DNA of 20,612 nucleotides, taken from Ktedonobacterales bacterium (lineage in GTDB: Bacteria; Chloroflexota; Ktedonobacteria; Ktedonobacterales; JADMIN01). The notes beneath the pieces were generated by a model. That model had not been told where the DNA came from, did no database searches, and was given only the letters and a program-made list of their open reading frames with translations. Below are positions 7,539 to 13,993 of this stretch, piece by piece (position 1 is the first letter of the stretch; every line of letters begins with the position of its first letter). The stretch lies in NCBI GenBank assembly GCA_015478575.1, contig JADMIN010000004.1:1-20612 (forward strand). The letters are read 5' to 3'. The position numbers were made by a program, and so were the translations under genes.

Positions 7539-8168
7539 TTACCGCTGGTAGTATTCCACCACCAGGGCTTCATCGAAGGGCAGCTCAAGCTCCTGCCGGG
7601 TGGGCAGGGCGAGAATTCGGCCCGAAAGCGTGTCCGGATTCAGCTTTAGCCACGGGGGAACGCCCTTCTCGGCCAGCATCAGCGCGCGGGTCTTGAAGTA
7701 CTCTCCGCCGCGGCTATTCTCGCGGACAGCCACCTCGGTGCCTGGCTTGAGGATCATCGAGGGGATATCCGACTTGCGGCCATTGACCTGGAAGTGCCCG
7801 TGGGTGACGAGTTGCCGGGCCTGCGCGCGCGAATCGCCGAAGCCCAGGCGGTAGACGACCGTATCGAGGCGCATCTCGAGCAGTTGCAACAGGTTCTCGC
7901 TCGTCTTGCCGGGGCGACGTGCGGCCTCTTCGTAGTAACGCTTGAACTGGCGCTCCAGCACACCGTAGGTGCGGCGCACCTTCTGTTTCTCGCGCAACTG
8001 GAGCGCGTAGCCAGAGGGTTTGCGGCTGCGGGCTTGTCCGTGCTGGCCAGGGCGGGTGTTGCGGCGCTCAATGGCGCACTTGCCGCTCATGCAACGGTCG
8101 CCCTTGAGAAAGAGCTTTGTGCCCTCACGCCGGCAGAGTCGGCAGACGGGGCCGGTATATCGTGCCAT
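7539..8168 (-). CDS. rpsD: Ribosomal protein uS4 (S4), zinc-binding form
   Basis: S4 nucleates 30S assembly by binding 16S rRNA and represses its own operon in several bacteria. The 209-residue protein begins MARYTGPVCRLCRREG and keeps four Cys (9, 12, 26, 31) in the C-X2-C-X13-C-X4-C pattern of the zinc-containing version. RRTYGVLERQFKRYYEEA and the S4 RNA-binding domain (RLDTVVYRLGF, ARQLVTHGHFQVNG) follow. A GGAGG site lies rather far, 13 nt, before the ATG. It sits between rpsK and rpoA, the Gram-positive/Chloroflexota arrangement. Confidence 0.97.
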   Translation of the reverse strand: MARYTGPVCRLCRREGTKLFLKGDRCMSGKCAIERRNTRPGQHGQARSRKPSGYALQLREKQKVRRTYGVLERQFKRYYEEAARRPGKTSENLLQLLEMRLDTVVYRLGFGDSRAQARQLVTHGHFQVNGRKSDIPSMILKPGTEVAVRENSRGGEYFKTRALMLAEKGVPPWLKLNPDTLSGRILALPTRQELELPFDEALVVEYYQR

Positions 8169-8468
8169 GAAGTGTGTTCGTCCTCCACTCTAGTGGTTAT
8201 CTATTTCACTCTCCACCCGATCGCGTTGTCGGGTGCCGTGATGTGCTGCCTGGCTGACCTGGAGACTGGGAGCCAGCCGCTGCGCCCAGAAGCCCCACCG
8301 GCCGTCAACTCATCGAAAACATGAACCGCGATGCGTGGAGAAGGGCGATCGGTTCGCCGCGGGCTACACACGGCATCCGTTGGCGCGCTTCCAGCGCCAT
8401 CCTGCCCAGGACGGTAGGCAGTGCCCCGCGAGCATGCGCTCCAGGCCGCGTCGCGTGAAAAATCGCCT
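8169..8468 (-). other. 300-nt rpsK-rpsD spacer with hairpins, no gene seen
   Basis: No supported ORF or RNA gene lies here. Inverted repeats visible: ACCCGA/TCGGGT at 8215-8220 and 8229-8234; TGGCGC/GCGCCA at 8381-8386 and 8394-8399; GCCGCGTC/GACGCGGC at 8445-8452 and 8472-8479, the last enclosing the rpsK stop and a run of five T after it. No convincing -35/-10 pair was found. The spacer would form a long leader for rpsD, so S4 autoregulation is possible but unproven. Confidence 0.5.
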
Positions 8469-8479
8469 CTAGACGCGGC
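8445..8479 (-). terminator. Inverted repeat enclosing the rpsK stop codon
   Basis: Arms GCCGCGTC and GACGCGGC (8 bp, perfect) flank a 19-nt interval that contains the rpsK stop and a T5 run on the transcript strand. The T run is inside the loop, not after the stem, so classical intrinsic termination is not the obvious reading; transcript 3'-end protection or attenuation are alternatives. Confidence 0.3.
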
Positions 8480-8876
8480 GCCGCTTCGGTGGGCGGCAGC
8501 CGTTGTGCGGCATCGGCGTGACATCGGTGATGGAGACCACCTGCAAGCCGGTCGCCTGGAGCGCGCGAATCGCCGCCTCGCGGCCCGCTCCCGGCCCGCG
8601 CACGAAGACCTCGATCTGCCGCACGCCATGCTCCTGTGCCCGGCGGGCCGCCCCCTCCGCCGTCACCTGCGCGGCGTAAGGCGTACTCTTGCGCGAGCCT
8701 TTGAAGTTGGATGCGCCAGCGGTACCCCAGGAGAGCACATTGCCGTTGGGGTCGGTAATCGTGACGATGGTGTTGTTGAACGTGGCCTTGATATGTGCCT
8801 GGCCACGCGGCACCGATTTGCGCTCGCGCCGACGCTGACGCCCCACGGGCCGCTTCGGCGCAGACTTCTCCGCCAT
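8469..8876 (-). CDS. rpsK: Ribosomal protein uS11 (S11)
   Basis: S11 sits on the 30S platform beside the E site. The 135-residue sequence shows GQAHIKATFNNTIVTITDPNG, SWGTAGASNFKGSRKSTPYA, AAQVTAEGAARRAQEHG, VRGPGAGREAAIRAL and the ending ITDVTPMPHNGCRPPKRRRV, which is typical in both motif order and length. The N-terminal 20 residues are basic. GAGGAG lies 11 nt upstream of the ATG. It follows rpsM across an 84-nt spacer that carries a 14-bp repeat. Confidence 0.97.
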   Translation of the reverse strand: MAEKSAPKRPVGRQRRRERKSVPRGQAHIKATFNNTIVTITDPNGNVLSWGTAGASNFKGSRKSTPYAAQVTAEGAARRAQEHGVRQIEVFVRGPGAGREAAIRALQATGLQVVSITDVTPMPHNGCRPPKRRRV

Positions 8877-8910
8877 GCTGGTGTGTTCTCCTCACGTCTC
8901 GCGCGCCAAG

Positions 8911-8950
8911 ACCATCGGGCCGAGGCCATCGGGCCAAGGTCATGGGCCAG
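8911..8950. repeat. 14-bp degenerate tandem repeat in the rpsM-rpsK spacer
   Basis: ACCATCGGGCCGAG, GCCATCGGGCCAAG and GTCATGGGCCAG follow each other directly, the last copy 2 nt shorter. Non-coding; spaces rpsM from rpsK. Confidence 0.8.
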
Positions 8951-8960
8951 CGCTCGCCGA

Positions 8961-9341
8961 TTATTTCTTGGCCGCCTTCTTCTTGCCGGCGACGGTTTTC
9001 TTCGCGCCGCGCTTGGTGCGGGCGTTCGTGCGGGTGCGCTGACCGTGTACGGGCAGATTGCGCCGGTGGCGCAGCCCGCGATAAGACCCGATCTCGATCA
9101 GCCGCTTGATGTTCATGTCCACTTCGCGGCGGAGGTCGCCCTCCACCTTGTAGTTGCGGTCAATGAACTCGCGCAGCCGGGCGACTTCTTCCTCGGTCAG
9201 ATCCTTTACACGGGTATCCGCGTTCACCCGCGTTGAGGTCAGAATCCGTTTGCTAATGCTCGACCCGATGCCAAAGATATACGTCAGCGCGACTTCAACG
9301 CGCTTGTCGCGGGGGATATCTACCCCGGTGATTCTGTCCAT
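8961..9341 (-). CDS. rpsM: Ribosomal protein uS13 (S13)
   Basis: S13 is a 30S head protein contacting the 50S subunit and P-site tRNA. The 126 residues read MDRITGVDIPRDKRVEVALTYI-type start, FGIGSSISKRIL, then ETA-like LREFIDRNYKVEGDLRREV and the RNA-binding signature GSYRGLRHRRNLPVHGQRTR followed by a Lys-rich tail. Size and motifs are normal. A strong AGGAGGT site lies about 8 nt before the ATG. The gene is 171 nt downstream of rpmJ, an unusually long gap holding a strong hairpin. Confidence 0.97.
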   Translation of the reverse strand: MDRITGVDIPRDKRVEVALTYIFGIGSSISKRILTSTRVNADTRVKDLTEEEVARLREFIDRNYKVEGDLRREVDMNIKRLIEIGSYRGLRHRRNLPVHGQRTRTNARTKRGAKKTVAGKKKAAKK

Positions 9342-9460
9342 TCGCCAGGACCTCCTCGCTGTCTGGTGCCTCGTCGCTTTGTTGTACGCCGTCGGGTTGC
9401 CCCGCGCCGTGCGGAGTCATCGTGCGTTCAATACGAACACTGCCAATTATGAAGACCGCG

Positions 9461-9490
9461 GCCCAGACGCCTCCGCGAGGGCGTCTGGGC
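9461..9490 (-). promoter_or_regulatory. Strong 11-bp hairpin between rpmJ and rpsM
   Basis: GCCCAGACGCC and GGCGTCTGGGC are perfect complements around an 8-nt loop. It lies 23 nt past the rpmJ stop and about 120 nt before rpsM. No T tract follows on the minus strand, although the next 30 nt are locally AT-richer (CATAAT). It may pause or partly terminate transcription or fix an mRNA end. Confidence 0.6.
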
Positions 9491-9512
9491 ATTGTGCCGG
9501 TTGAATGTATCG

Positions 9513-9629
9513 CTATCCCTGGCGCTGCTTGTGCTTGGGATCTTTGCTGCAGATGACCATCACGACGCGATGACGCCGAATCACCTTACAGCCGTCGCAG
9601 CGCGGCTTCACTGATGCTCGTACCTTCAC
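9513..9629 (-). CDS. rpmJ: Ribosomal protein bL36 (L36), zinc-binding form
   Basis: A 38-residue protein found by reading the minus strand between infA and rpsM: it starts MKVRASVKPRCDGCKVIRRH and ends CSKDPKHKQRQG, the complete L36 pattern. Cys 11, Cys 14, Cys 27 and His 33 are the zinc ligands, so this is the zinc-bearing paralogue type. GTG start with GAGGAGG 5 nt upstream. L36 is a small large-subunit protein; position infA-rpmJ-rpsM is canonical. Confidence 0.96.
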   Translation of the reverse strand: MKVRASVKPRCDGCKVIRRHRVVMVICSKDPKHKQRQG

Positions 9630-9981
9630 ATTCGCCTCCTCAGACCTTCGCCCCTTTGGACCGCACCCGGCACGCCGGAAACGCCCGCTCTGGCGCTTGC
9701 CCTCCGCATAGAGCAGAGGCGGCTGTTTTTTCGCGCTCCAGCGCGGCTAGGACGCGCTGAGATGCCGTATGCGCCGCTGCCCCCATGAATGAGAGGCCCC
9801 CAAGAGCATGCGAGCGCCGCGCGCGAGCGCGGCTCACACGCCGCCCTCCAGACAGGCTCTCTCTCTAGGCGCATGAGCACCGCCCGTGGCTACACTCCAC
9901 GCCATGTGGCGAGCCAAATGGCACCGATATGACTGGCGAGGATCCGGCGAAGCCGATCCGCTCGCTGGTCTCTCGCTGGTC
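9630..9981 (-). other. 352-nt infA-rpmJ spacer, no gene seen
   Basis: I find no supported ORF. The spacer holds an 11-bp direct repeat CTCGCTGGTCT twice at 9961-9982, touching the infA stop, a perfect 7-bp hairpin GCCGCGC-GCGA-GCGCGGC at 9816-9833, and a small CCGG-CACG-CCGG hairpin near 9667-9678. A T6 run at about 9725 lies on the plus strand before a hairpin, the wrong order for a terminator of either transcript. Confidence 0.5.
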
Positions 9982-10203
9982 TCAGGTGCGGTTACGCCAG
10001 ACAATCCGACCCTTGGAGAGATCGTACGGCGAAAGCTCAAGCCGTACCCGATCCCCCGGGACGATGCGCACGAAATTCAGGCGCACTTTCCCTGAGAGAT
10101 GAGCGAGCACGGATTGCCCACCTTCCAACGTCACCCGGAACACGGCATTGGGGAGGGACTCCGTGACGGTGCCCTCGACCACAATGGCGTCATGCTTAGC
10201 CAT
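9982..10203 (-). CDS. infA: Translation initiation factor IF-1
   Basis: IF-1 blocks the ribosomal A site during initiation. The 73-residue sequence is a single S1/OB fold: MAKHDAIVVEGTVTESLPNA, VFRVTLEGG, VLAHLSGKVRLNFVRIVPGD and VRLELSPYDLSKGRIVWRNR, all matching the family along the full length. AAGGA lies 4 nt before the ATG. It is the first gene behind the promoter at 10442-10470, with a leader of roughly 230 nt. Confidence 0.97.
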   Translation of the reverse strand: MAKHDAIVVEGTVTESLPNAVFRVTLEGGQSVLAHLSGKVRLNFVRIVPGDRVRLELSPYDLSKGRIVWRNRT

Positions 10204-10350
10204 ACGATCCTTTCTCTATCACGTCTTGATCGCCCTGGCGGCCTGCTAGCGGCGCATCCACGCCCCCCACGGAACCTCTACGCGGATGAGTTTCCGGCAG
10301 GCCTGCTGGCACTCGCGATAGGCTTCCCACCGGCTGATCGCATTCATGTA

Positions 10351-10380
10351 CCCGCACCGAGCCTAGAGGCTGGATGCGGG
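10351..10380 (-). promoter_or_regulatory. Hairpin in the infA leader
   Basis: CCCGCA/TGCGGG outer arms and AGCC/GGCT inner arms close a TCTA loop on the transcript strand, with one mismatch and one G-U pair between them. It lies inside the predicted infA 5' untranslated region, about 55 nt after the start point and 150 nt before the ATG. Confidence 0.5.
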
Positions 10381-10441
10381 ACTTCTGACGCACGCGCGCT
10401 CTGGGGAACGAACTCGAAATGACAGGCGCAGTCAACTTCCA

Positions 10442-10470
10442 AGTATAGCACGCACTCTCGTGGCTCGCAA
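10442..10470 (-). promoter_or_regulatory. Extended -10 sigma70-type promoter upstream of infA
   Basis: On the minus strand TTGCGA, a 17-nt spacer and TATACT follow each other, with TGC immediately before the -10 (extended -10). This matches consensus at 4 of 6 and 5 of 6 positions. Transcription would begin near 10435 and read infA, rpmJ, rpsM, rpsK, rpsD, rpoA, rplQ and onward. Confidence 0.7.
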
Positions 10471-10473
10471 GTA

Positions 10474-10501
10474 CCAATTTCGCGGTTTCGCGGCAAATTG
10501 G
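10474..10501 (-). promoter_or_regulatory. Interrupted palindrome abutting the -35 box of the infA promoter
   Basis: CCAATTT and AAATTGG arms (7 bp, perfect) enclose CGCG-GTTT-CGCG plus a 2-nt bulge. It ends 3 nt upstream of the -35 box, an AT-containing island in GC-rich surroundings. It could be an operator for a regulator, an UP-like element, or the end hairpin of readthrough from map. Confidence 0.45.
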
Positions 10502-10600
10502 AGGCGCGGGGCCGCTCGTCGTGCCTGTCGTGCCCGGCGTCTCCGACGACTGACAAGCTGAACCCAGCCCCCGCATCCCCCCGCATCCCGCTCACCCCGC

Positions 10601-10634
10601 CCACGCTCTAGGCGTCCAGCACGCTAGAGCGTGG
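10601..10634 (-). terminator. Long hairpin containing the map stop codon
   Basis: CCACGCTCTA and TAGAGCGTGG are perfect 10-bp arms; inside, GCGT pairs ACGC after a single bulged G, leaving a CCAGC loop. The TAG stop of map lies within the stem. No T tract follows, so it is either a non-canonical terminator or a 3'-end stabiliser marking the end of the upstream unit. Confidence 0.5.
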
Positions 10635-11394
10635 TCAACAGCTCCGGGGCGTCACTCGTAATGGCGACCGTCTGCTCGAAGTGCGCGGCAGGTCGCCCAT
10701 CCGCCGTCACGACGGTCCAGTGGTCACGGAGTTCGCGCGTCGCCGCGCCGCCAGCGGTCACCATCGGCTCGACACAGATGACCATGCCTGGCCGCAGCAA
10801 GGGATTAGCGATCCGCGGATCAACATAGTTGGGCACGGTAGGCTCCTCGTGCAGCGCCCGCCCGATGCCGTGGCCGGTATACTCCCGAACCACTCCGTAG
10901 CCCTCGCCCTCGACGTACGTCTGGATCGCCCGGCTGATGTCGAAGACCCGGTTGCCAGCGCGGGCCTGAGCGATGCCACGGCGTAGCGCCTCGCGCGTGA
11001 CCGCGAGCAGGCGCGCGACCTCCGGCGCAACCGTGCCCACCGGCACAGTGAGAGCGGAGTCGCCATGCCAGCCATCCACGATGGCGCCAAAGTCGAGCGT
11101 GATGATATCACCCTCGCGCAGTGCGCGCTTGCCGGGAATGCCGTGGACAATCTCCTCATTCACCGAGGCACAGATGACCCCAGGGAATGGCGGCACGCCT
11201 GGACGCGGCGAATAGCCCTTGAAGTTCGAGATGGCGCCGCGCACAGTCAACTCATGCGCGGCCAGAGCATCCAACGCGCCGGTGGTGACACCAGGCCGCA
11301 CGGCGGCGCGGAGCAACTCCAGAATCTCCATCACCGCTTGGCTTGCGCGCTGGATGCCCGCGATCTCGGTTTTCCCCCGATAGCTAATCGCCAT
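10624..11394 (-). CDS. map: Type I methionine aminopeptidase
   Basis: Removes the initiator Met from nascent proteins using a dinuclear metal centre in the cytoplasm. Metal ligands are all visible: Asp 101 (TLDFGA), Asp 112 (GDSAL), His 175 (GHGIG), Glu 209 (EPMV) and Glu 240 (HFEQT); His 84 in EIVHGIPG is the substrate-binding His. At 256 residues without an N-terminal zinc finger it is the short type Ia form. ATG at 11394 has GGGG 6 nt upstream; a GTG four codons earlier is possible but lacks a ribosome site. It lies 40 nt after adk. Confidence 0.96.
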   Translation of the reverse strand: MAISYRGKTEIAGIQRASQAVMEILELLRAAVRPGVTTGALDALAAHELTVRGAISNFKGYSPRPGVPPFPGVICASVNEEIVHGIPGKRALREGDIITLDFGAIVDGWHGDSALTVPVGTVAPEVARLLAVTREALRRGIAQARAGNRVFDISRAIQTYVEGEGYGVVREYTGHGIGRALHEEPTVPNYVDPRIANPLLRPGMVICVEPMVTAGGAATRELRDHWTVVTADGRPAAHFEQTVAITSDAPELLTTL

Positions 11395-11434
11395 AGACAG
11401 CCCCACAGTGGGCCAGCGTTCACGATGGCCACGG

Positions 11435-12124
11435 CTACTGGCTGGCGGCTTCCTGTGTGCGTGAGATGGCCGCGCCGTTGAGCGCCATCAGCCGCGTGAC
11501 GGCGCGCGCGTTGACCTCCTCCGGGCTGGCGGTGCCATCCACTTGGAAGAGTTTCCCCTGTCGGTCATAGTAGTCGAGCAGGTGAATCGTCTCGCCAAAG
11601 AAGATATCCAGGCGATGCGCGACCTTTTCAGCGGCGTCGTCTGAGCGCTGATAGAGTTCGCTCCCATCGTAATCGCAGATGCCCGGCAGAGCGGGCGGCC
11701 GGGTCTTGGTGTTCCAGACATGGCCGTTCTGGCGGCAAATATAGCGGTGCGAGAGACGATCGAGCAGTTGCTCGCGCGGCACCGCGAGATAAATGACGGC
11801 ATCAATGCGCTGCTGGAGCGAGGCGAGTTGTTCATCGAGCATGCGCGCCTGAGGGATCGTGCGCGGAAAGCCATCAAGGATGATGCCGACGGCGCCGTCG
11901 AGGTCGCGCACACGCGCGAGGATCATGCCCACCACGAGATCATCGGGCACCAAATCGCCACGGTCATAGTAGTCCTTCGCCGCGCGTCCGAGCTCTGTAC
12001 CGTTGGCGATCTCTTCTCGCAGGAGCTCGCCGCTGGCGCAGGGGGCCAGTCCGAGCCGCTCCGCTAGTAACTGGGCTTGCGTGCCTTTGCCGCTGCCCTG
12101 GGCGCCGATGAGGATGATGTTCAT
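11435..12124 (-). CDS. adk: Adenylate kinase, LID zinc site with one ligand replaced
   Basis: Interconverts ATP+AMP and two ADP in the cytoplasm. P-loop GAQGSGKGTQ (7-16) has Gln where many Adk have Pro. ASGELLREE (30-38) is the AMP-site segment and DGFPRT (84-89) is standard. The long LID (about 125-165) resembles zinc-type Adk: ligand positions hold Cys 130, Asn 133, Cys 150 and Asp 153, so the second Cys of the usual C-X2-C is Asn. SDD at 161-163 is kept. The 229-residue length includes a short C-terminal tail. The ATG has GGAGG about 9 nt upstream. It sits between secY and map, the common arrangement. Confidence 0.93.
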   Translation of the reverse strand: MNIILIGAQGSGKGTQAQLLAERLGLAPCASGELLREEIANGTELGRAAKDYYDRGDLVPDDLVVGMILARVRDLDGAVGIILDGFPRTIPQARMLDEQLASLQQRIDAVIYLAVPREQLLDRLSHRYICRQNGHVWNTKTRPPALPGICDYDGSELYQRSDDAAEKVAHRLDIFFGETIHLLDYYDRQGKLFQVDGTASPEEVNARAVTRLMALNGAAISRTQEAASQ

Positions 12125-12434
12125 GATCTGCTTCCTCCACGTGCTCCTGGCATCCCCCCGGTGCCAGGGGTAAGCCCGCTGCGCCGTTGCGGCGGGCGGT
12201 CATTGTGGCTCTTGGTAACGTCCAGTGGAACGGCTCGCGCCGCGGTACTCTGCTCTGCCGCGTACTCTGCTCCACGTGCCGAGCCAGCGGCATTGATCGC
12301 GGCGCGCCATCAGAGGCACTGCTCTCTCATGCGCACTGCTGTATGGTACCATGCGCAAGCCGCGCCCGGCCACCCCTCGGTGAAGGAAATGGCGCGGGCG
12401 CGGCGGACGGACGGCGCCCACACGTGAGAAGCGC
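12125..12434 (-). other. 310-nt secY-adk spacer, no gene seen
   Basis: It contains an adk-proximal hairpin CCTGGCA/TGCCAGG (12146-12152, 12162-12168), a CGCCG-TTG-CGGCG hairpin near 12182, a 17-18-bp direct repeat (12239-12273), and a perfect palindrome ATGGTACCAT (12343-12352) next to repeated CATGCGCA. No good promoter pair was found. Confidence 0.5.
12239..12273. repeat. Two copies of a 17-18-bp direct repeat in the secY-adk spacer
   Basis: GCCGCGGTACTCTGCTCT is followed directly by GCCGCGTACTCTGCTCC, differing by one deleted G and the last base. Non-coding. Confidence 0.85.
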
Positions 12435-13775
12435 CTACCTCAGGAAGCCCGAATAGTTGCGCATCACCATCTGGGCCTGCAGTTGGTTCACGGTATCCAG
12501 CACGACGCCGACCACGATGAGCAGCGAGGCAGCTTGGATGGCCTGCTGGCTCGCGTTCGCCGAAAGGAGCGCGGGCGCGATGGAGATGATACCCAGGAAG
12601 AGGGCGCCGCCAAATGTGAGGCGCGTCATCACCCGGTTCAGATACTCCTCGGTGCGCGGCCCAGGGCGGATGCCCGGAATGAACGCCCCCTGCTTTTGTA
12701 GGTTCTCCGCCATGTTCTGCTGCTCCCAGACCACCGTGGCATAGAAGAAGGTGAAGGCGAAGACCATCCCGCCATAGATCACCCAGTAATACCAGTTGGT
12801 GGTATCCAGGAAGACGCGCACGCTTGAGAAGAAGGTGCGCATGCCGGTGTTCGAGCTGAACTGCATGAAGTTCGAGATGATCACCGGCAACAGCAGCACC
12901 GACTGGGCGAAGATCAGCGGAATCATGCCCGCGCTGTTGATCTGCAAGGGAATGTAGGTCGTCTGCTGGCTGGAGCGCCCCCCCATGAAGCGACTCTTGG
13001 TCGGGTAATGGACGGGAATACGGCGCTGCGCCTGATAGACAAAGACCATCGCGAAGGTCATCAGCAGATAGAGCACCAGCACCGCGCCGATGGCGAGCAG
13101 GCCACCATTATTGATGCCGCTACCGCCGCTACCGCCGCTGTTGCTGACGAGTGTCGAGCCGAAGCGCTGCGGAATGCGGACCATGATATTGGCAAAGATA
13201 ATGAGCGAGATGCCGTTGCCGATGCCATTCTCGGTGATGATCTCGCCGAGCCAGACCAGGAACATCGTGCCAGCGGTCAGGCTGACCAGAATGGCGATGG
13301 TGGGCACCGCGGTGGCGGCGTTGAAGAGGTTGAACTGTGTGGAGGAGACCGCGCCGGACTGCACGAGCAGCGCCATCTGGCCAAACGCCTGAAGCAGCGC
13401 GAGCGGCACCGTGATGTAGCGCGTGATCTGTGACAGGCGATTGCGCCCCGCCTCACCCTCACGGCTCAACGCGCCCAGCTTCGGCACGATGCCCTGGAGG
13501 AGCTGCACGACGATGCTGGCGGTGATGTAGGGATAGACGCCCATCGCCGCGACGTTAAAGTTCTGGAGCGAGCCGCCCGAGAAGACATCGAGCAGATTGA
13601 AGAATTGGTTGAGGTTACCGCCCTTGTTGCTCAGATAACTGTTGAGCGCCTTGGGATCAATACCAGGAACAGGGACATAGGCGACAAGGCGAAACACGAG
13701 CAACATCGCGATCGTGAAGAGGATCTTGTTTCGCAGGTCCGGAATGGTCCATATACTGCGCAGGCGGTTCAACAT
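12435..13775 (-). CDS. secY: Preprotein translocase subunit SecY
   Basis: The channel-forming membrane subunit of the SecYEG translocon. The 446 residues hold about ten hydrophobic segments. Family marks include VAYVPVPGID (31-40), the plug-region FFNLLDVFSGGSL (58-70), GVYPYITASIVVQLL (79-93), GIGNGISLIIFANI (185-197), QAQRRIPVHYPTK (248-260) and the cytosolic loop GIRPGPRTEEYLNRV (368-382). The loop after the fifth segment contains SGGSGGSG from a 9-bp DNA repeat. ATG at 13775 is preferred over an upstream-extended frame because GGAGG lies 10 nt before it and the protein then starts as SecY does. It follows rplO. Confidence 0.97.
   Translation of the reverse strand: MLNRLRSIWTIPDLRNKILFTIAMLLVFRLVAYVPVPGIDPKALNSYLSNKGGNLNQFFNLLDVFSGGSLQNFNVAAMGVYPYITASIVVQLLQGIVPKLGALSREGEAGRNRLSQITRYITVPLALLQAFGQMALLVQSGAVSSTQFNLFNAATAVPTIAILVSLTAGTMFLVWLGEIITENGIGNGISLIIFANIMVRIPQRFGSTLVSNSGGSGGSGINNGGLLAIGAVLVLYLLMTFAMVFVYQAQRRIPVHYPTKSRFMGGRSSQQTTYIPLQINSAGMIPLIFAQSVLLLPVIISNFMQFSSNTGMRTFFSSVRVFLDTTNWYYWVIYGGMVFAFTFFYATVVWEQQNMAENLQKQGAFIPGIRPGPRTEEYLNRVMTRLTFGGALFLGIISIAPALLSANASQQAIQAASLLIVVGVVLDTVNQLQAQMVMRNYSGFLR
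13116..13140. repeat. 9-bp tandem repeat inside secY
   Basis: GCCGCTACC occurs twice plus a partial third copy. It encodes the Gly-Gly-Ser repeat in the external loop between SecY membrane segments five and six, a tolerated flexible site. Confidence 0.8.
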
Positions 13776-13837
13776 ACTCTGCTCGCCTCCAGATGAGTGC
13801 CAATGGGACGGATGTGTCGCGTCGCCACAACGGACCC

Positions 13838-13858
13838 AGCGCCCCCCAGGTGGGCGCT
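13838..13858 (-). other. 7-bp hairpin in the secY leader
   Basis: AGCGCCC/GGGCGCT arms with a CCCAGGT loop, about 65 nt upstream of the secY start. No T tract; role unknown. Confidence 0.4.
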
Positions 13859-13952
13859 CATCAAGCCGCGTGCCCGCAATGGCCACGCGCGCCGGTCAAT
13901 CGTGGCGGCTTTCCCCGCGCACGTGCCCTGGGGCCGCAAGCGGGGTGGAACG

Positions 13953-13974
13953 GCGGAGCGCATCGGCGCTCCGC
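13953..13974 (-). terminator. 9-bp GC hairpin just past rplO
   Basis: GCGGAGCGC and GCGCTCCGC are perfect arms with an ATCG loop (CGAT on the transcript), 20 nt after the rplO stop. No T tract follows. It may reduce readthrough into secY or protect the upstream mRNA. Confidence 0.4.
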
Positions 13975-13993
13975 GCGACGGGTACTCGGTGCG

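Larger units (their letters stand above)
10204..10623 (-). other. 420-nt map-infA spacer: operon boundary and infA leader
   Basis: No gene is seen. In transcription order the spacer holds the hairpin around the map stop (10601-10634), a 10-bp direct repeat CCGCATCCCC at 10571-10590, an interrupted palindrome (10474-10501), an extended -10 promoter (10442-10470), a leader hairpin (10351-10380) and an imperfect 16-bp palindrome CCGGCAGGCCTGCTGG (10294-10309). It reads as the end of one transcription unit and the start of the next. Confidence 0.6.

Noticed and set aside
9721..9745. Intrinsic terminator suggested by a T6 run next to CGCGCT/AGCGCG
   Set aside because: The T run precedes the stem on the plus strand and is an A run on the transcribed minus strand, the wrong arrangement for either direction.
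12341..12366. Promoter candidate around TTGCGC and CATACA in the secY-adk spacer
   Set aside because: The two elements are only about 8 nt apart or lack a partner at 16-18 nt; no credible pair.
12435..13886. SecY start at the longer upstream position 13886
   Set aside because: The extra 37 residues are polar and unlike SecY, and a GGAGG site fits the ATG at 13775.
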